Shown here in pieces: positions 34,899 through 44,646 of a stretch of DNA of 64,000 nucleotides. Made by a program: the position numbers and the translations under genes. Every line of letters begins with the position of its first letter. Positions within the stretch are counted from its first letter, which is position 1. Source of the stretch: Clostridium bowmanii (GTDB lineage: Bacteria; Bacillota; Clostridia; Clostridiales; Clostridiaceae). The notes beneath the pieces were generated by a model. The model did not search any database. It worked only from the letters and a program-made list of their open reading frames with translations, and was not told where the DNA came from. The DNA lies in assembly GCF_018861315.1 (NCBI RefSeq), contig NZ_JAHLDL010000002.1, positions 124,001-188,000 on the forward strand, written 5' to 3'.

Positions 34899-36107
34899 AT
34901 GAACTTTAAAAGCAATGAAAAAATTAAGAAGTTCTTATCAGATTTTGATAAGTTTATAGATTACATATCCACAAAAGATGTAACGATAGGAAAAGCAACT
35001 AAGTACATATCAAAGAAATATTTATTCGAAATTAATGAAATAATGAGTACTAAACAACAAGATGTTACAGCTAATAGTACTCAACCATCATATCCCATGA
35101 TTTATTTGTTTTATAGATTGGCAGTAGAAAGCAAATTACTTTCAGAAGCAAAAATAAAGGGTGGGAGATTAGCATTAAAACCTACAGAAAGAATTGAAAT
35201 GTTCAAAAGGTTAAATGAGGTAGAAAAATATATTTGTTTATTAGAGATATTATGGGTGGATTGTGATTTTGAAAAACTTGAATTTCAATCTTATAATGAT
35301 TTAAATGTTTTGAAAGTTGTTATAAATATGGACATGTTTATGAGGAAAAAAGCAAATAAACGGATTTTAGTAAATGAATTTTCAAGGGATATAAGTACCA
35401 TATTATTATATTTTTCTTATTTTGGAATTATGGATGTTTTGGAAGATGCTGAAGTGAAATCTAAATATAGTATATCGAAAATTTTCTTTGTGAAGGAAGT
35501 TATATTAACTTCAGTAGGCGAAAACATAATTAAAATATTAGATGAAAAAAGAAATTTAGCAGAGTGGAATATAAGCCACAGAAAAGAATATGGTGAATTC
35601 AATATAGAATTTGATGAAGAATTTTTTGTTCCATTCAAAGGTATATTTGAAGACGTAGAGCTAGAAAAAACACTGCCTAGAAGGAAAATTAAGTTTAAAG
35701 ATGGGATATATACATTCAAAGTATCCTTAGATAAGGGAACTTGGTCAAAAATACAATTATCTGCACATGGTACTTTACATGATTTACATAACTTAATTCA
35801 AGAGGCATTTGAATTTGATAATGATCACATGTATTCATTTTTTATGGATGGAATACCATGGTCAAAAAATTCATTTAAATGTCCTTATGATGATGAAGGG
35901 ATTAGTGCAGATGAAGTGGAGATTGGAGAGTTAGAGTTGATTAAAAAGCAAAATTTCTTGTATATATTTGATTTTGGTGAAGACTGGCGATTTAATGTAG
36001 AAGTTTTGGTAATTAAAAAAGAAGTTATTGAAGAATTCCAAGGTGAAATAATTGAAAGCAAAGGAGATTTACCACAGCAATATCCGGATTATGATGATGA
36101 GTGGTAA
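34899..36107 (+). CDS. pRiA4b ORF-3 family protein
   Basis: The 402-residue protein ends in a pRiA4b ORF-3 domain (about 265-385): YTFKVSLDKGTWSKIQLSAH, then LHNLIQEAFEFDNDHMYSFF, then FLYIFDFGEDWRFNVEVL. The family is found on plasmids and IS passengers; its function is not established. The N-terminal half is not recognised and may be helical. Upstream GGAGGGG supports ATG 34899 with a rather long spacing; ATG 34872 would overlap that site. It ends in an acidic tail (YPDYDDEW). Confidence 0.75.
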   Translation: MNFKSNEKIKKFLSDFDKFIDYISTKDVTIGKATKYISKKYLFEINEIMSTKQQDVTANSTQPSYPMIYLFYRLAVESKLLSEAKIKGGRLALKPTERIEMFKRLNEVEKYICLLEILWVDCDFEKLEFQSYNDLNVLKVVINMDMFMRKKANKRILVNEFSRDISTILLYFSYFGIMDVLEDAEVKSKYSISKIFFVKEVILTSVGENIIKILDEKRNLAEWNISHRKEYGEFNIEFDEEFFVPFKGIFEDVELEKTLPRRKIKFKDGIYTFKVSLDKGTWSKIQLSAHGTLHDLHNLIQEAFEFDNDHMYSFFMDGIPWSKNSFKCPYDDEGISADEVEIGELELIKKQNFLYIFDFGEDWRFNVEVLVIKKEVIEEFQGEIIESKGDLPQQYPDYDDEW

Positions 36108-36210
36108 ATTCAGTACATTGAAGTGAGGGACTCCAAAATTATTTACACACCCTTAGCAAATTTGCTCCTCTTAATAGCAACCTCAGTCGCTAGCTCTTTC
36201 GGAAAATGCT

Positions 36211-36354
36211 AATAAAATCCATTTCCAGGTAGGAAAAAAGGTTAGACAAACTATTGAAGAATTGGGTGGAACCATGCCAGAAGATTTACCAACTCCTAAA
36301 AAGAGTGTCAAGAAAATCGAAAAAGAACAGGAGAGGAAGTTGAAGGGTAATTAG
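36211..36354 (+). pseudogene. C-terminal fragment of DinD
   Basis: The 47 residues IHFQVGKKVRQTIEELGGTM, PEDLPTPKKSVKKIEKEQ and tail match the end of DNA-damage-inducible protein D. No start or upstream part remains. Confidence 0.75.
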
Positions 36355-36383
36355 CAATGATTTAACTTTCAGCTTGTGAGGAA

Positions 36384-36647
36384 ATGTTAGAGATTTTAAA
36401 AAATCCACTGACCTCGCAGGTTACCATGCAAGCTACCATGCAAGCTGATGAAGAAGTAAAAGGCTTATTGGAGTATTGCGGAATACCAAGAACCAGAAGT
36501 GAAATGCAAGAATTCATGCATCTTGTTAATAGAGACTATTTCAGAAAGAACATTTTAAATCCTCTGATTAAAGGTGGTTTATTGATATTAACAATACCAG
36601 CTAAACCAACAAGTCCAAAACAAAAATATTATTCTAAAAAAAGATAA
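36384..36647 (+). pseudogene. C-terminal fragment of an AlbA/RecG-like ATP-binding protein
   Basis: The 87 residues LTSQVTMQATMQADEEVKGL and ...YFRKNILNPLIKGGLLILTI match the C-terminal winged helix of AlbA_2-type ATP-binding (RecG-like) proteins, which are usually 400-500 residues long. The ATP-binding part is absent. A start at ATG 36384 is possible but has no clear ribosome binding site. Confidence 0.65.
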
Positions 36648-36672
36648 TATCTCATAGTAATAATTTATAACA

Positions 36673-36697
36673 AGGCGATGACATCCAGTCATCGCCT
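36673..36697. terminator. Bidirectional terminator, repeat family copy 1
   Basis: GGCGATGAC-ATCCA-GTCATCGCC gives a perfect 9-bp stem, placed between converging genes. Near-identical copies lie at 40854-40878 and 59943-59967. Confidence 0.75.
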
Positions 36698-36711
36698 AAC
36701 TCATTATGTTT

Positions 36712-39336
36712 TCAATCTACCACATTATCATCCACCATAAAATCTACATCAACATTCTTCTCCCTAAGCTTATTTATATAAACCACTGCACATCTAAAAG
36801 TTTTTTTATTCTTTGGGTTTTCTTGCCTCACTGAAAAATTTACAGGTTTATTGTAGCATTTACAATATTGCATATTACTTAATTGTTTTTTGAAACTACT
36901 CAGTGGCAACACCTCATGAGTCACATTGTGTTCTCTACAGTACTTTACAAACCTATCGTAAAAGGATATATAATTAAGGCGAAGCACAAAATCTCCATCT
37001 AAATCTACCACTGCATCATAGTCAATATCTCTTAAAAGTTCATTATTAGCTGCCATACGATTCACAGTTTCAAAATTTTGTTCTATAACTGTTTTATTAG
37101 AAGAACCTCCATCTAATAAATCTTCATAAGCTCCCTTTTCTATTGCTGATAAAATTTCCTTAATAGCAAAACCAGTGCATCCCTCCATATTTAAATCTAA
37201 ATCCTCAAATACCTTTTTAAGTAAAGCTATACCAATCATACAGTTAGCTATAGAGTTTTTAACTCTATCATTTTTAATATCATTGCCAATGTTTTTTTCT
37301 AAAATTGTACTATGAATTTCTTTGATTTTTTCCTCTTCCATTTTCAAAGCCTCCTTCAAAAGACTAGCTCCAAGTTTATTAAGTAAAATAGATTTTCTTT
37401 TTAATTTTTCTAGACTGTTTTTAGTTATTTCATCAAAATAGGAAGTGGCAAATATAACTCTAAGGCTCCTTCCTATATTAGCCGTTTCCTCGATGCCTAC
37501 CTCTCCGGACAAAATCACTGAAGCTCTAGGAATAAAACTTCTATTTTTATCTAAGGTGGCTACTCCTTTTATACCTTTGTAGTTATCATAGGAATTCCTC
37601 ATAACCCCTGATATTAAATCCACCTTATACTTACCTATTATGTGAGGCTTGTACTCTTCTAAAATAAGAGGTATAAAATTGCTACTGCTGGCAGTTTTGT
37701 TTAAGGCAAAGTCTGTACATTGCGCCGCATTTAGTATTCCATCTTCCATGCACAATATAGGCGTAATAATATACTTTACGGCACTACTTTTACCACTACT
37801 GCTTTCACCTTCTATTAAAAGATGGTTATATTGAATTTTGTTTTGTTTAAGTTTTTCTTTCAGAAACAAACCACATACATACCCTAATATGGATGCAGTA
37901 TTTTTAAGTATACTAAATTTAAATAAAAATGGCGCAACTTCTAAAAGCTCTTCTTTTGTTATAGCATCATTCTTTAGAATGTTCGTATTAAGCTCGGCAT
38001 ATTGACTTTGCATAGCTATATCTAGCATGGCTTGTCCATCAGAATTTAAAGCACCATGCTCGGTCGCGAAGCACCACTGATTATTAATCTTATGAAAACC
38101 ACTGAAGGTAACGCCTTTCCTTATTTCACGAGTTTTGCTTGAAATAATAAATTTTATATATTGAAGGTCCTCAACTCTACCTATATAAAAAGCCTTAAAG
38201 CTGTTTAGTGCTCTTCTAAAAGATAATACATCATCAAAATCGGAGCTTTTAAATGTCCTCTCGCCTATAACCCCTTCTTCCGTAACAATATGTCCTATAA
38301 TTTGAGTATCTCCTTCATTTTCAATATAATATTTAGGATTAATAGTAAAATTAGAAATATTGATTATCTGCTCCTTATAATATTTGTAGTAGCAAAACTC
38401 ACCTTCATAAATATTTCCTACAGGTTTGATCTGCTTTGCAACATCATCTACAAATGCTTCCTCTTGAGCATTAACTAAAGTAATTAATTGTTCCAGAGTG
38501 CCTCCATTTCTTATCCAATCTACAATATCCTCTTTAAGTTTTAAGCCTGGGAGTTCTATTATTTTTATAGATTTAGCCTCATTCTTTATTGCATTTAAAA
38601 CATCATTTGCATAAGCCTTACCACTTTCATCATTATCAGGTAGGATTACTATATTAGCTCCCCTTAGTGAAGCAACATAATCTTTACTATAAGATGAAAA
38701 CCCCCTAGCTCCAAAAGCAGTGGTAGTTGCAACTTGACCTAACTTGAAAATTTCATCTGCACATTTCTCTCCTTCTACAAAGAAAATAGTCTTATCATTT
38801 TTAATGCCATCTAAAACCTTGGGTAGCTTATAAATAATATGTCTTGTACCCTTTATTCCGAAATTCCAATTATTATTATCTTTAGTATAAGCCATAAAAT
38901 CTTTTTTTCTTTTGCCATTATCCAACCACTCTCGTCTAGAAATCTTATATAATATAGCTCCAAGTTCATCCTCATAATAATAACTAGCTGTAGTCTCCTT
39001 GTGATAACTTAATGTAGGTTTAGGGTCTTCTGTTTCAATTTTAATATTATATTTTTCACTTAAAAATTTTATTCCATTGTGGAATCCCTCTATTCCTTCT
39101 TTATACGAGGCGGCAGTTAAAATATCACCTTTAGCTCCACAACTAAAGCAGTTCCAATACCTTCCACTGCTTCCTGGCACAATGGTTGCACTTGGATCCT
39201 CATCCATATGGCTATGTGCATTTTTATTAAAACATGTAAATTTTCTATTCTTATTTTTACTGCTATGTTCCATTATGTAATCTTTTAAATGATCCTGTAT
39301 TTTGCGTATACTACTTTCTTGAATTTTACTTATCAT
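36712..39336 (-). CDS. Phage/plasmid primase-helicase (CHC2 zinc finger, TOPRIM, P-loop)
   Basis: The 874-residue protein starts with a DnaG-like zinc finger (Cys and His in FTCFNKNAHSHMDEDPSATI, then YWNCFSCGAKGD, about 34-90). A TOPRIM-type region follows with IFFVEGEKCADE (about 188-199) and IVILPDNDESGKAY (about 230-243). A P-loop ATPase domain follows with LIEGESSSGKSSAVKYI (about 505-521). This is the plan of replication primase-helicases of integrated phages and plasmids. It stands without other replication or structural phage genes, so it is probably a remnant of a lost element. Tandem palindromic repeats lie just upstream of its start. Confidence 0.85.
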   Translation of the reverse strand: MISKIQESSIRKIQDHLKDYIMEHSSKNKNRKFTCFNKNAHSHMDEDPSATIVPGSSGRYWNCFSCGAKGDILTAASYKEGIEGFHNGIKFLSEKYNIKIETEDPKPTLSYHKETTASYYYEDELGAILYKISRREWLDNGKRKKDFMAYTKDNNNWNFGIKGTRHIIYKLPKVLDGIKNDKTIFFVEGEKCADEIFKLGQVATTTAFGARGFSSYSKDYVASLRGANIVILPDNDESGKAYANDVLNAIKNEAKSIKIIELPGLKLKEDIVDWIRNGGTLEQLITLVNAQEEAFVDDVAKQIKPVGNIYEGEFCYYKYYKEQIINISNFTINPKYYIENEGDTQIIGHIVTEEGVIGERTFKSSDFDDVLSFRRALNSFKAFYIGRVEDLQYIKFIISSKTREIRKGVTFSGFHKINNQWCFATEHGALNSDGQAMLDIAMQSQYAELNTNILKNDAITKEELLEVAPFLFKFSILKNTASILGYVCGLFLKEKLKQNKIQYNHLLIEGESSSGKSSAVKYIITPILCMEDGILNAAQCTDFALNKTASSSNFIPLILEEYKPHIIGKYKVDLISGVMRNSYDNYKGIKGVATLDKNRSFIPRASVILSGEVGIEETANIGRSLRVIFATSYFDEITKNSLEKLKRKSILLNKLGASLLKEALKMEEEKIKEIHSTILEKNIGNDIKNDRVKNSIANCMIGIALLKKVFEDLDLNMEGCTGFAIKEILSAIEKGAYEDLLDGGSSNKTVIEQNFETVNRMAANNELLRDIDYDAVVDLDGDFVLRLNYISFYDRFVKYCREHNVTHEVLPLSSFKKQLSNMQYCKCYNKPVNFSVRQENPKNKKTFRCAVVYINKLREKNVDVDFMVDDNVVD

Positions 39337-39355
39337 AAATTTTTAAACCCCCTGA

Positions 39356-39456
39356 TTACTTTTGTACGGCTTATTTCTAAGCATTATTTCACTTGAAACA
39401 TTACAAAACACTTATGCCTTCTTACTTTTGTACGGCTTAGATCACTAAGCATTATA
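39356..39456 (-). promoter_or_regulatory. Tandem operator-like repeats upstream of the primase gene
   Basis: TTACTTTTGTACGGCTTA occurs exactly at 39356-39373 and 39422-39439 (66-base period). Each copy is followed by CTAAGCATTAT, so GCTTA and TAAGC form a small stem in both. They lie 20-120 bases before the primase start and could be repressor sites or iterons. Confidence 0.65.
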
Positions 39457-40004
39457 TCTAATATAAATTTCTAGAAAATAATAAAGATTGCTTTTGTATT
39501 ACACTTTCAGTAAATATATATGCCCTTGCGCAGAGTTTTGCGGTAAATTTGTTAAATTATTACGAAAATTTTTAAATTATAGTAATATTGTAACTAAATA
39601 TGAGATATGTAATTAGCTTAGCTCATTGATATATAAGGGTTTGTAAGCAATTTACTTATTGCATTACAAATTTATCATGAGGGGGTATGTACCTTATTAG
39701 AGTTTTTAAAGTTTAATTCCCATTTATATAGGGTATTTTTATACTTATATCAATAAGGTATTTTTGTTTTTTTGTAATATGTTTTATATTTATGTTCCAA
39801 TGTAGATATCTTAAGAGTTTGTGTGAATTACAAGATGTTGTAATAGATTGAAATAAATTGTTATGTGACGATAGATAGGATATATTAATTCAGTGTAATT
39901 AGTGAGATTTGTTTAAAAAAGGGTAAGAATATTTTTTTGAAAATGCACTAGTACAACCATACTTGGTATAAAACCTATACGGGTTATATGGATATGCATT
40001 TACA
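39457..40004. other. AT-rich gap
   Basis: No gene is supported on either strand. TACCTTATT near 39690 and AATAAGGTA near 39755 are far-spaced complements followed by T runs. Confidence 0.35.
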
Positions 40005-40106
40005 AAAACAACTATTAGCCAATACGAGAATAATAAAAGAGTACCAGAGATGAATGCTATTAGGAATTTTGTAGAATACTTTAATGTTTCATTAGATTAT
40101 TTGTGA
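40005..40106 (+). pseudogene. C-terminal half of an XRE-type HTH domain
   Basis: KTTISQYENNKRVPEMNAIR, then NFVEYFNVSLDYL and a stop match helices 3-5 of a Cro/C1-type repressor. The first half is disrupted upstream. It may once have been the repressor of the element that left the primase gene. Confidence 0.65.
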
Positions 40107-40305
40107 GTTAGTAAAAACAGAAACAGAACCTGAGTATTACAAATTGGATTTTATCTATACAAATTGGTATAATAAGAGAGTAGTAATTATACACAATAAT
40201 AAAAGAACCATTAACTCACGATTGAAATCACGAGTGTGCATGGTTTAGTTATCAACTGAAAACTGGGGCGAGATAGTCAAAATACATTATGCGGAATGTT
40301 TACTG

Positions 40306-40572
40306 ATGGAAGACGGATCTGTAGGACTTGCAAAATATGAATTTGAAGAAATGAATAAAACATATGGGGTTATGAATTATCTTAGTAATAGTGAAAAAGA
40401 ATATATAGAAATGGATGAGCCAGATAGAGTAACATCTATACAATTTGCATGGCAATATGAAAGATGTGCTGTATTAATATGGTCTCTTGGATTTATAGAA
40501 TTAAATCCACCAACTGAAATTTGTAATGTTCGTAAAATTGCCGAAGTATTAAGAGGCTATAATTCTACATAA
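40306..40572 (+). pseudogene. DUF4272 protein fragment
   Basis: The 88 residues include SEKEYIEMDEPDRVTSIQFA, WQYERCAVLIWSLGFIELNP and PTEICNVRKIAEVL, the conserved core of DUF4272 proteins, which are usually about 200 residues. The frame continues upstream only to about 40272 before a stop, and the C-terminal half is missing. Confidence 0.6.
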
Positions 40573-40586
40573 GGGGGGTGATTAAT

Positions 40587-40843
40587 TTGAGGAACATTAT
40601 TAGTATAATCGCTTTTTTAATATTGGTAGTCTTTATTTTTCAGGATTATCTTAGAGAGAAAAAAAATACAAACTATTAGTAATACTTACGGGGTTTATAT
40701 TAACGTTTTCTAATAAATCATTTGTAGGAGCTATTAGTAAAACATTAGAAAATACAATAATGGTAATAATAGCCATACTAATTATCAGCATTTTCTATTT
40801 AATAATAAAGGATATTATAGAAAAAAGAAACAGTAAGAAATAA
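40587..40843 (+). pseudogene. Small two-helix membrane protein with a frameshift at an A8 run
   Basis: A TTG start after GGGGGGTG opens a 30-residue frame (MRNIISIIAFLILVVFIFQD...) with one membrane helix. At the run of eight A (around 40660-40668) a shift of frame gives YKLLVILTGFILTFSNKSF and a third hydrophobic stretch MVIIAILIISIFYLIIK, open to TAA 40841-40843. Read together they would make a protein of about 86 residues. A slip at the A8 run or a programmed frameshift are both possible. Function unknown. Confidence 0.5.
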
Positions 40844-40853
40844 ACTTTTAGTA

Positions 40854-40878
40854 AGGCGATGACATCCAGTCATCGCCT
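40854..40878. terminator. Bidirectional terminator, repeat family copy 2
   Basis: GGCGATGAC-ATCCA-GTCATCGCC is identical in the stem to copy 1 and lies between converging genes. Confidence 0.75.
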
Positions 40879-40902
40879 AATTCATTGTGGTATTTACTGA
40901 AA

Positions 40903-42478
40903 TTAATGCATATATTTTTCTAGCAATTCATAACATCTGTCTTTTGTTATCTCAACAAGCGAAATACTATATACAAGTGGTTCCATAGTTCCACCTTTGT
41001 ATTTTAACGAATCTTTTTTAGCTTTAGCGTCTCTATCTGATATCCATTGAATTTGTTCACTCTGCAAATTTTTCATATCGCTTGAGGATAGTTGTTTTTT
41101 CAATTCACTATAAATTTCATTTAAAGCAGCATCCCACTTCTTGTATTTTTCATCAGCGGCCTCTCTCATGTCCATTGTCGTTCCAGCTTCTTTTTCTTTT
41201 AAATACGCTAATCCTATTTCAACATTATCTAATTTAGTTTTATATTCTTGTTTTTTACTTTCTTGTTTTACTGTATTGTTAGTTACTATTTCAGATTTTA
41301 AAGCATTTGTTTTATCTGATTTATCTTCCGATTGTGGAACTTTTGGATCAACAGAAGTTGAAGCTGAATTAGAAGAAGTAGCCTCTGGCTGAGACTTAGC
41401 AATAGTTTCGACTTTTGGCTCATTATCACCTTTATTGCTGTTAATATTTGTACTAAGAGGATTAGGTGTACTTGAACATCCTACAGCAAGTACCAAACAT
41501 AAAGCTGTAATAGTACATATAACTGATTTTTTATGAAATAATGAAATCATAATTATTCTCCTTTTACTATATTTATTTGAGAAACCTAGAGTACCTATTG
41601 CTAAATTTGTTTTAGATACAATTTTAATCATATTAAGAATTGTCTGCCCATATTCTCTAACTTCCCTAGAACTTAAAACTGTAAGTGCAGTTGCATCGCA
41701 TGCTACTTCGCAATCCTGCTTAAATTGATAAAGGGAATACCAAATTATTGGATTGAACCAATAAATAACTTGGAGAATCATAATAACTACATTTACTATT
41801 AAGTCTTTCCTTTTTATATGGGTTACTTCGTGTAAAAAGACAAATTTAAGTTCTGCAGTGGACAGTTTATTAATAATACTTTCTGAGATTAATATTTTAG
41901 GCTTTATAATTCCATAAACAGCAGGTGATTTTAAATAATGTCCATAAATAACATCTATTTTTGAACTTACTTTAAGCCTTAATTTAGATTCTTCTAGTAT
42001 TTCATTAATATCCTGCCTTTTGCAATGAGGGCTTTTCTTTATACTGATTGATAACATTATATTTATAAAAATTATATATGTTAGAACTGATAAAGCACCA
42101 ATCATCCAAATTAAGGCCATGGTCTTAAAATTAAACACTAATTTATTATTTACAACTGTCGGAGTTTTATAATTATCATTAACTGCAGTAGTTGCTTGCG
42201 TTTTGTTAGTATTTACTTTTAAATCTTCACCACTTGAGATATTATGTAATACTATTGAAGAGATATCATATTTTTGAGATTCAGTATTAAAATAATTAAA
42301 TGGATTTAATAGGTTTTGAAAATCCAAAGGAATTATTAGTTTGAGTAGAAGCAAAAACCAAATATAGTAATGAATCTTCGCACTAAGTTTTTCCTGAAAA
42401 TAGTCTTTATAAGCAAAATAGCAATTGTTAAAATGCTTCCCATTATAGAAATTAATATAATTTGTTCAAACAAGCTAG
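40903..42478 (-). pseudogene. BlaR1/M56-type metalloprotease sensor with LprI-like C-terminus, frameshifted
   Basis: The 483-residue open part contains the M56 zinc site FVFLHEVTHIKRKDL (HExxH), membrane helices on both sides and a long tail. A Lys/Ser/Thr-rich linker follows a lipobox-like LAVGCSSTP, then a DUF1311/LprI-like domain (QIQWISDRDAKAKKD). Upstream of 42354 another frame continues the expected N-terminus (LTSLFEQIILISIMGSILTI), so a one-base shift near 42388 splits the gene. Its first codons were lost where the iscB element begins. In BlaI/BlaR1 pairs this protein senses cell-wall stress and relieves BlaI repression. Confidence 0.75.
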
Positions 42479-43858
42479 TTAAATTAATGCTGTTTTCTGT
42501 TTAAAAAAGTAAGAATAGCCATCATTCCGTTGTATTAACTTGCAATATTTGTGACTTATACCTTGAACTACAGCATCTTTCCCTTGAATATTAAAATATC
42601 CCGATGTTCTACATGCCACTCTACCAGTATAGATACCTATCTTCCTACCTTTAGTTACTGCAGCTTTAACTATATCTCCAGTTTGAAACCCAAAATATGT
42701 TTTCTGTCTTGGTAAATTTTTAGTTATTATTCCACAGGCATTAGTTCTACCTCTAAAGTGTGAACCTCTACCACAAGATTTTATAGAAAATACATTATTT
42801 GTTTTAAATTTAAAAGATTCCGGTACTTCTCCTACACATAATGCATCATAATAATGTTCCTTTGGTATTTTCAAAGTTATTCTATTGAATTTAGTTCTGC
42901 CACCAGTAGCTAATTCTAGACTATTAGTTATAGTTTTTAAATCATTTACTAATGTCCATCTATAACTATTTACCCATGCTGCGTATCTTTTATTTATTAA
43001 TGGCTTGCCCGTTGTTAAAATCTTTTCAATTCTAGTTATTCTAGCTTTATTTAATGAATTTGTTTTAGATTGTTTTAAAGTATCTAGCCATTGAAATAAA
43101 TTCAAACTACCTTTTTCATTATTACAAGTGTGACAAGCTAAATTCAAGTTTTTAATACTTTTAGAACCACCATTGTATTTAGAAATCATATGTTCTACCT
43201 CAAGTATTTTATCTTTTGATTCACCACCACAATATTGACATGTATGCCCATATTTTTCTAATAGATATTCACGTACCTCATAGCCTAAAAGAGTACCTTG
43301 CTGATATTCTACTGATGATATATTTGGGTTATCCATAAGTTGTGTATCAAATTTAACTGATTCTACTGAAACAGATGTTATTTTACAAAGCTTACTTAGT
43401 TTTTTAACTAGATTTATTATATTTAATTCTATTGATTTTACTGAAGGTGGTAGCCAGCCCTTATCACTTGGTGTTGTAGCTTGATATTTACTATCACTCT
43501 TTAAATAGTGATTAACAAACTTACACTTTCTATATCTAGTTTCACGTTGTCTACGATTACGTCTAGCACCACTTCTTGTTATTAGATTAGCTACTATTTT
43601 ATCCCCTCTGTGCTCAAGTTCTGCAAGAAATACTACATCTGTATTGTTTTCTAATATAGCAACTCCTGTTACTTTTGAGCCTGGATCTATTTTAATTTTA
43701 CATTCTTTAATATTAATGACTTCTAATTCAGTTTTTAATCTTATAGTGAATGGATATATTTTGTGTACTAACGCATAGCCTTGCTTTAAAAGTACTCTAG
43801 CTTTTGAGTTTGTGCACATATTAAGTGTTTTCTTATGTTTACTTAATACAAATACCAT
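42479..43858 (-). CDS. iscB: RNA-guided endonuclease IscB
   Basis: The 459-residue protein has the full IscB plan. It has an N-terminal PLMP-like domain (MVFVLSKHKKTLNMCTNSKA), RuvC-I with D58 in KIDPGSKVTG, an Arg-rich bridge helix (about 96-112: RSGARRNRRQRETRYRK) and RuvC-II with E166. The HNH domain has Cys207/Cys210, His223 in LEVEHMISKYNGG and CHTCNNEKG (242-250). RuvC-III is HYYDAL with D338. All catalytic residues are present, so it may be active. AGGAGG precedes ATG 43858. IscB cuts DNA matching the guide of its omega RNA, encoded immediately upstream here. It is the ancestor group of Cas9. Confidence 0.92.
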   Translation of the reverse strand: MVFVLSKHKKTLNMCTNSKARVLLKQGYALVHKIYPFTIRLKTELEVINIKECKIKIDPGSKVTGVAILENNTDVVFLAELEHRGDKIVANLITRSGARRNRRQRETRYRKCKFVNHYLKSDSKYQATTPSDKGWLPPSVKSIELNIINLVKKLSKLCKITSVSVESVKFDTQLMDNPNISSVEYQQGTLLGYEVREYLLEKYGHTCQYCGGESKDKILEVEHMISKYNGGSKSIKNLNLACHTCNNEKGSLNLFQWLDTLKQSKTNSLNKARITRIEKILTTGKPLINKRYAAWVNSYRWTLVNDLKTITNSLELATGGRTKFNRITLKIPKEHYYDALCVGEVPESFKFKTNNVFSIKSCGRGSHFRGRTNACGIITKNLPRQKTYFGFQTGDIVKAAVTKGRKIGIYTGRVACRTSGYFNIQGKDAVVQGISHKYCKLIQRNDGYSYFFKQKTALI

Positions 43859-43865
43859 TTTAAAA

Positions 43866-44167
43866 ATCCTCCTACAATTTAAGAATCCTTCCGTGCGGAA
43901 GTAACGTGGTTACAAGAACCATCTCTCCTCGGCAATGTTATCTTGACTTTATGATAAAAGCACTTGGTTTTAAATATATAGCTTACACCATATATGTTCC
44001 CTCAAAGCCATGTTTAGACTTCTACCCATAGTTTAAAATACTGGAGAAGCATATTACTCTATGATGACCAAGATAACGTAGTTTACACTTATACCTGCTC
44101 AATCAAACTTCCACCGATGATATAAGCCTAACGGCTCATGCCTTCGACTTCAGTCGAGGGTGATTGA
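43866..44167 (-). ncRNA. omega RNA (HEARO-like) of the IscB element
   Basis: About 300 bases directly upstream of iscB are non-coding and rich in stems. The 5' end has TCAATCACCCTCGACTGAAG and TCGAAGGC, where CCTCGACT-GAAGTCGAAGG folds as a hairpin; the 3' end has CTTCCGCACGGAAGG. Position and size match the HEARO/omega RNA that binds IscB. The guide would be the last 15 or so bases of the flanking DNA before 44168, that is, the end of blaI. Boundaries are approximate. Confidence 0.8.
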
Positions 44168-44240
44168 CTACTTTATACTTTTATTAAGTAACTTTTGTAA
44201 TTCTTCAATTTCATCTTTAGACAATTTCTCATTTTTAATA
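44168..44240 (-). pseudogene. BlaI/MecI repressor, C-terminal fragment
   Basis: KNEKLSKDEIEELQKLLNKS and IK then TAG (44168-44170) match the end of BlaI/MecI-type repressors. Upstream of about 44240 the sequence belongs to another gene, so the DNA-binding domain is lost. It was the partner of the blaR1 pseudogene. Confidence 0.7.
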
Positions 44241-44435
44241 AAACGAGTATATTTCCTCAGTATAATGACAGCAGGCATCTATTGTTTTGCTAAATAAATC
44301 ATACGATTCATCTAAGATTCCCATTTTTTCTATAGCAAATACATTTATAACTTTATGATCGTCTAATTCAAAAAAATCATCTACTTTAGTAAGTTTAAAG
44401 TTCCATCTAAATTGTAAATATATAGGTTCAAACAT
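44235..44435 (-). CDS. Uncharacterised 66-residue frame
   Basis: A frame starting MFEPIYLQFRWNFKLTKVDD after GGGAGTG ends ...HYTEEIYSFY at the junction with the blaI fragment, so its C-terminus is probably foreign. The composition looks coding, but no family was recognised. Only this part of the longer open frame (44235-45023) is a candidate; the rest is antisense to the Rpn-type gene. Confidence 0.35.
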   Translation of the reverse strand: MFEPIYLQFRWNFKLTKVDDFFELDDHKVINVFAIEKMGILDESYDLFSKTIDACCHYTEEIYSFY

Positions 44436-44646
44436 TTCACTCCCTACAAATTTTTTTAAATTTCTAAATATAAAGCATCTATAGATAAGTTTAGCATAAA
44501 ATGGGTGAATGTAAAAGGTAATGCGCCATTCTATGGAAACAAGATAAATTTGCATTATTTCCACCAATTTTACAATACTATATAATAAATAGTGTAGAAT
44601 AAAATAGTAGATAATAGTCAAAGTTAAATATTGAGGATGTGATACA

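Larger units (their letters stand above)
42479..44167 (-). mobile_element. IscB-type IS200/IS605-like element without TnpA
   Basis: The left end is at 44167, where the sequence becomes TCAATCACCCTCGACTGAAG on the minus strand, abutting the TAG of blaI. The right end is close to the iscB stop, where blaR1 resumes. No TnpA is present, so it would need a transposase in trans. No target duplication is visible, as expected for this class. Confidence 0.75.

Noticed and set aside
39356-39456. CRISPR array
   Set aside because: There are only two repeats of 18 bases, and no cas genes are present.
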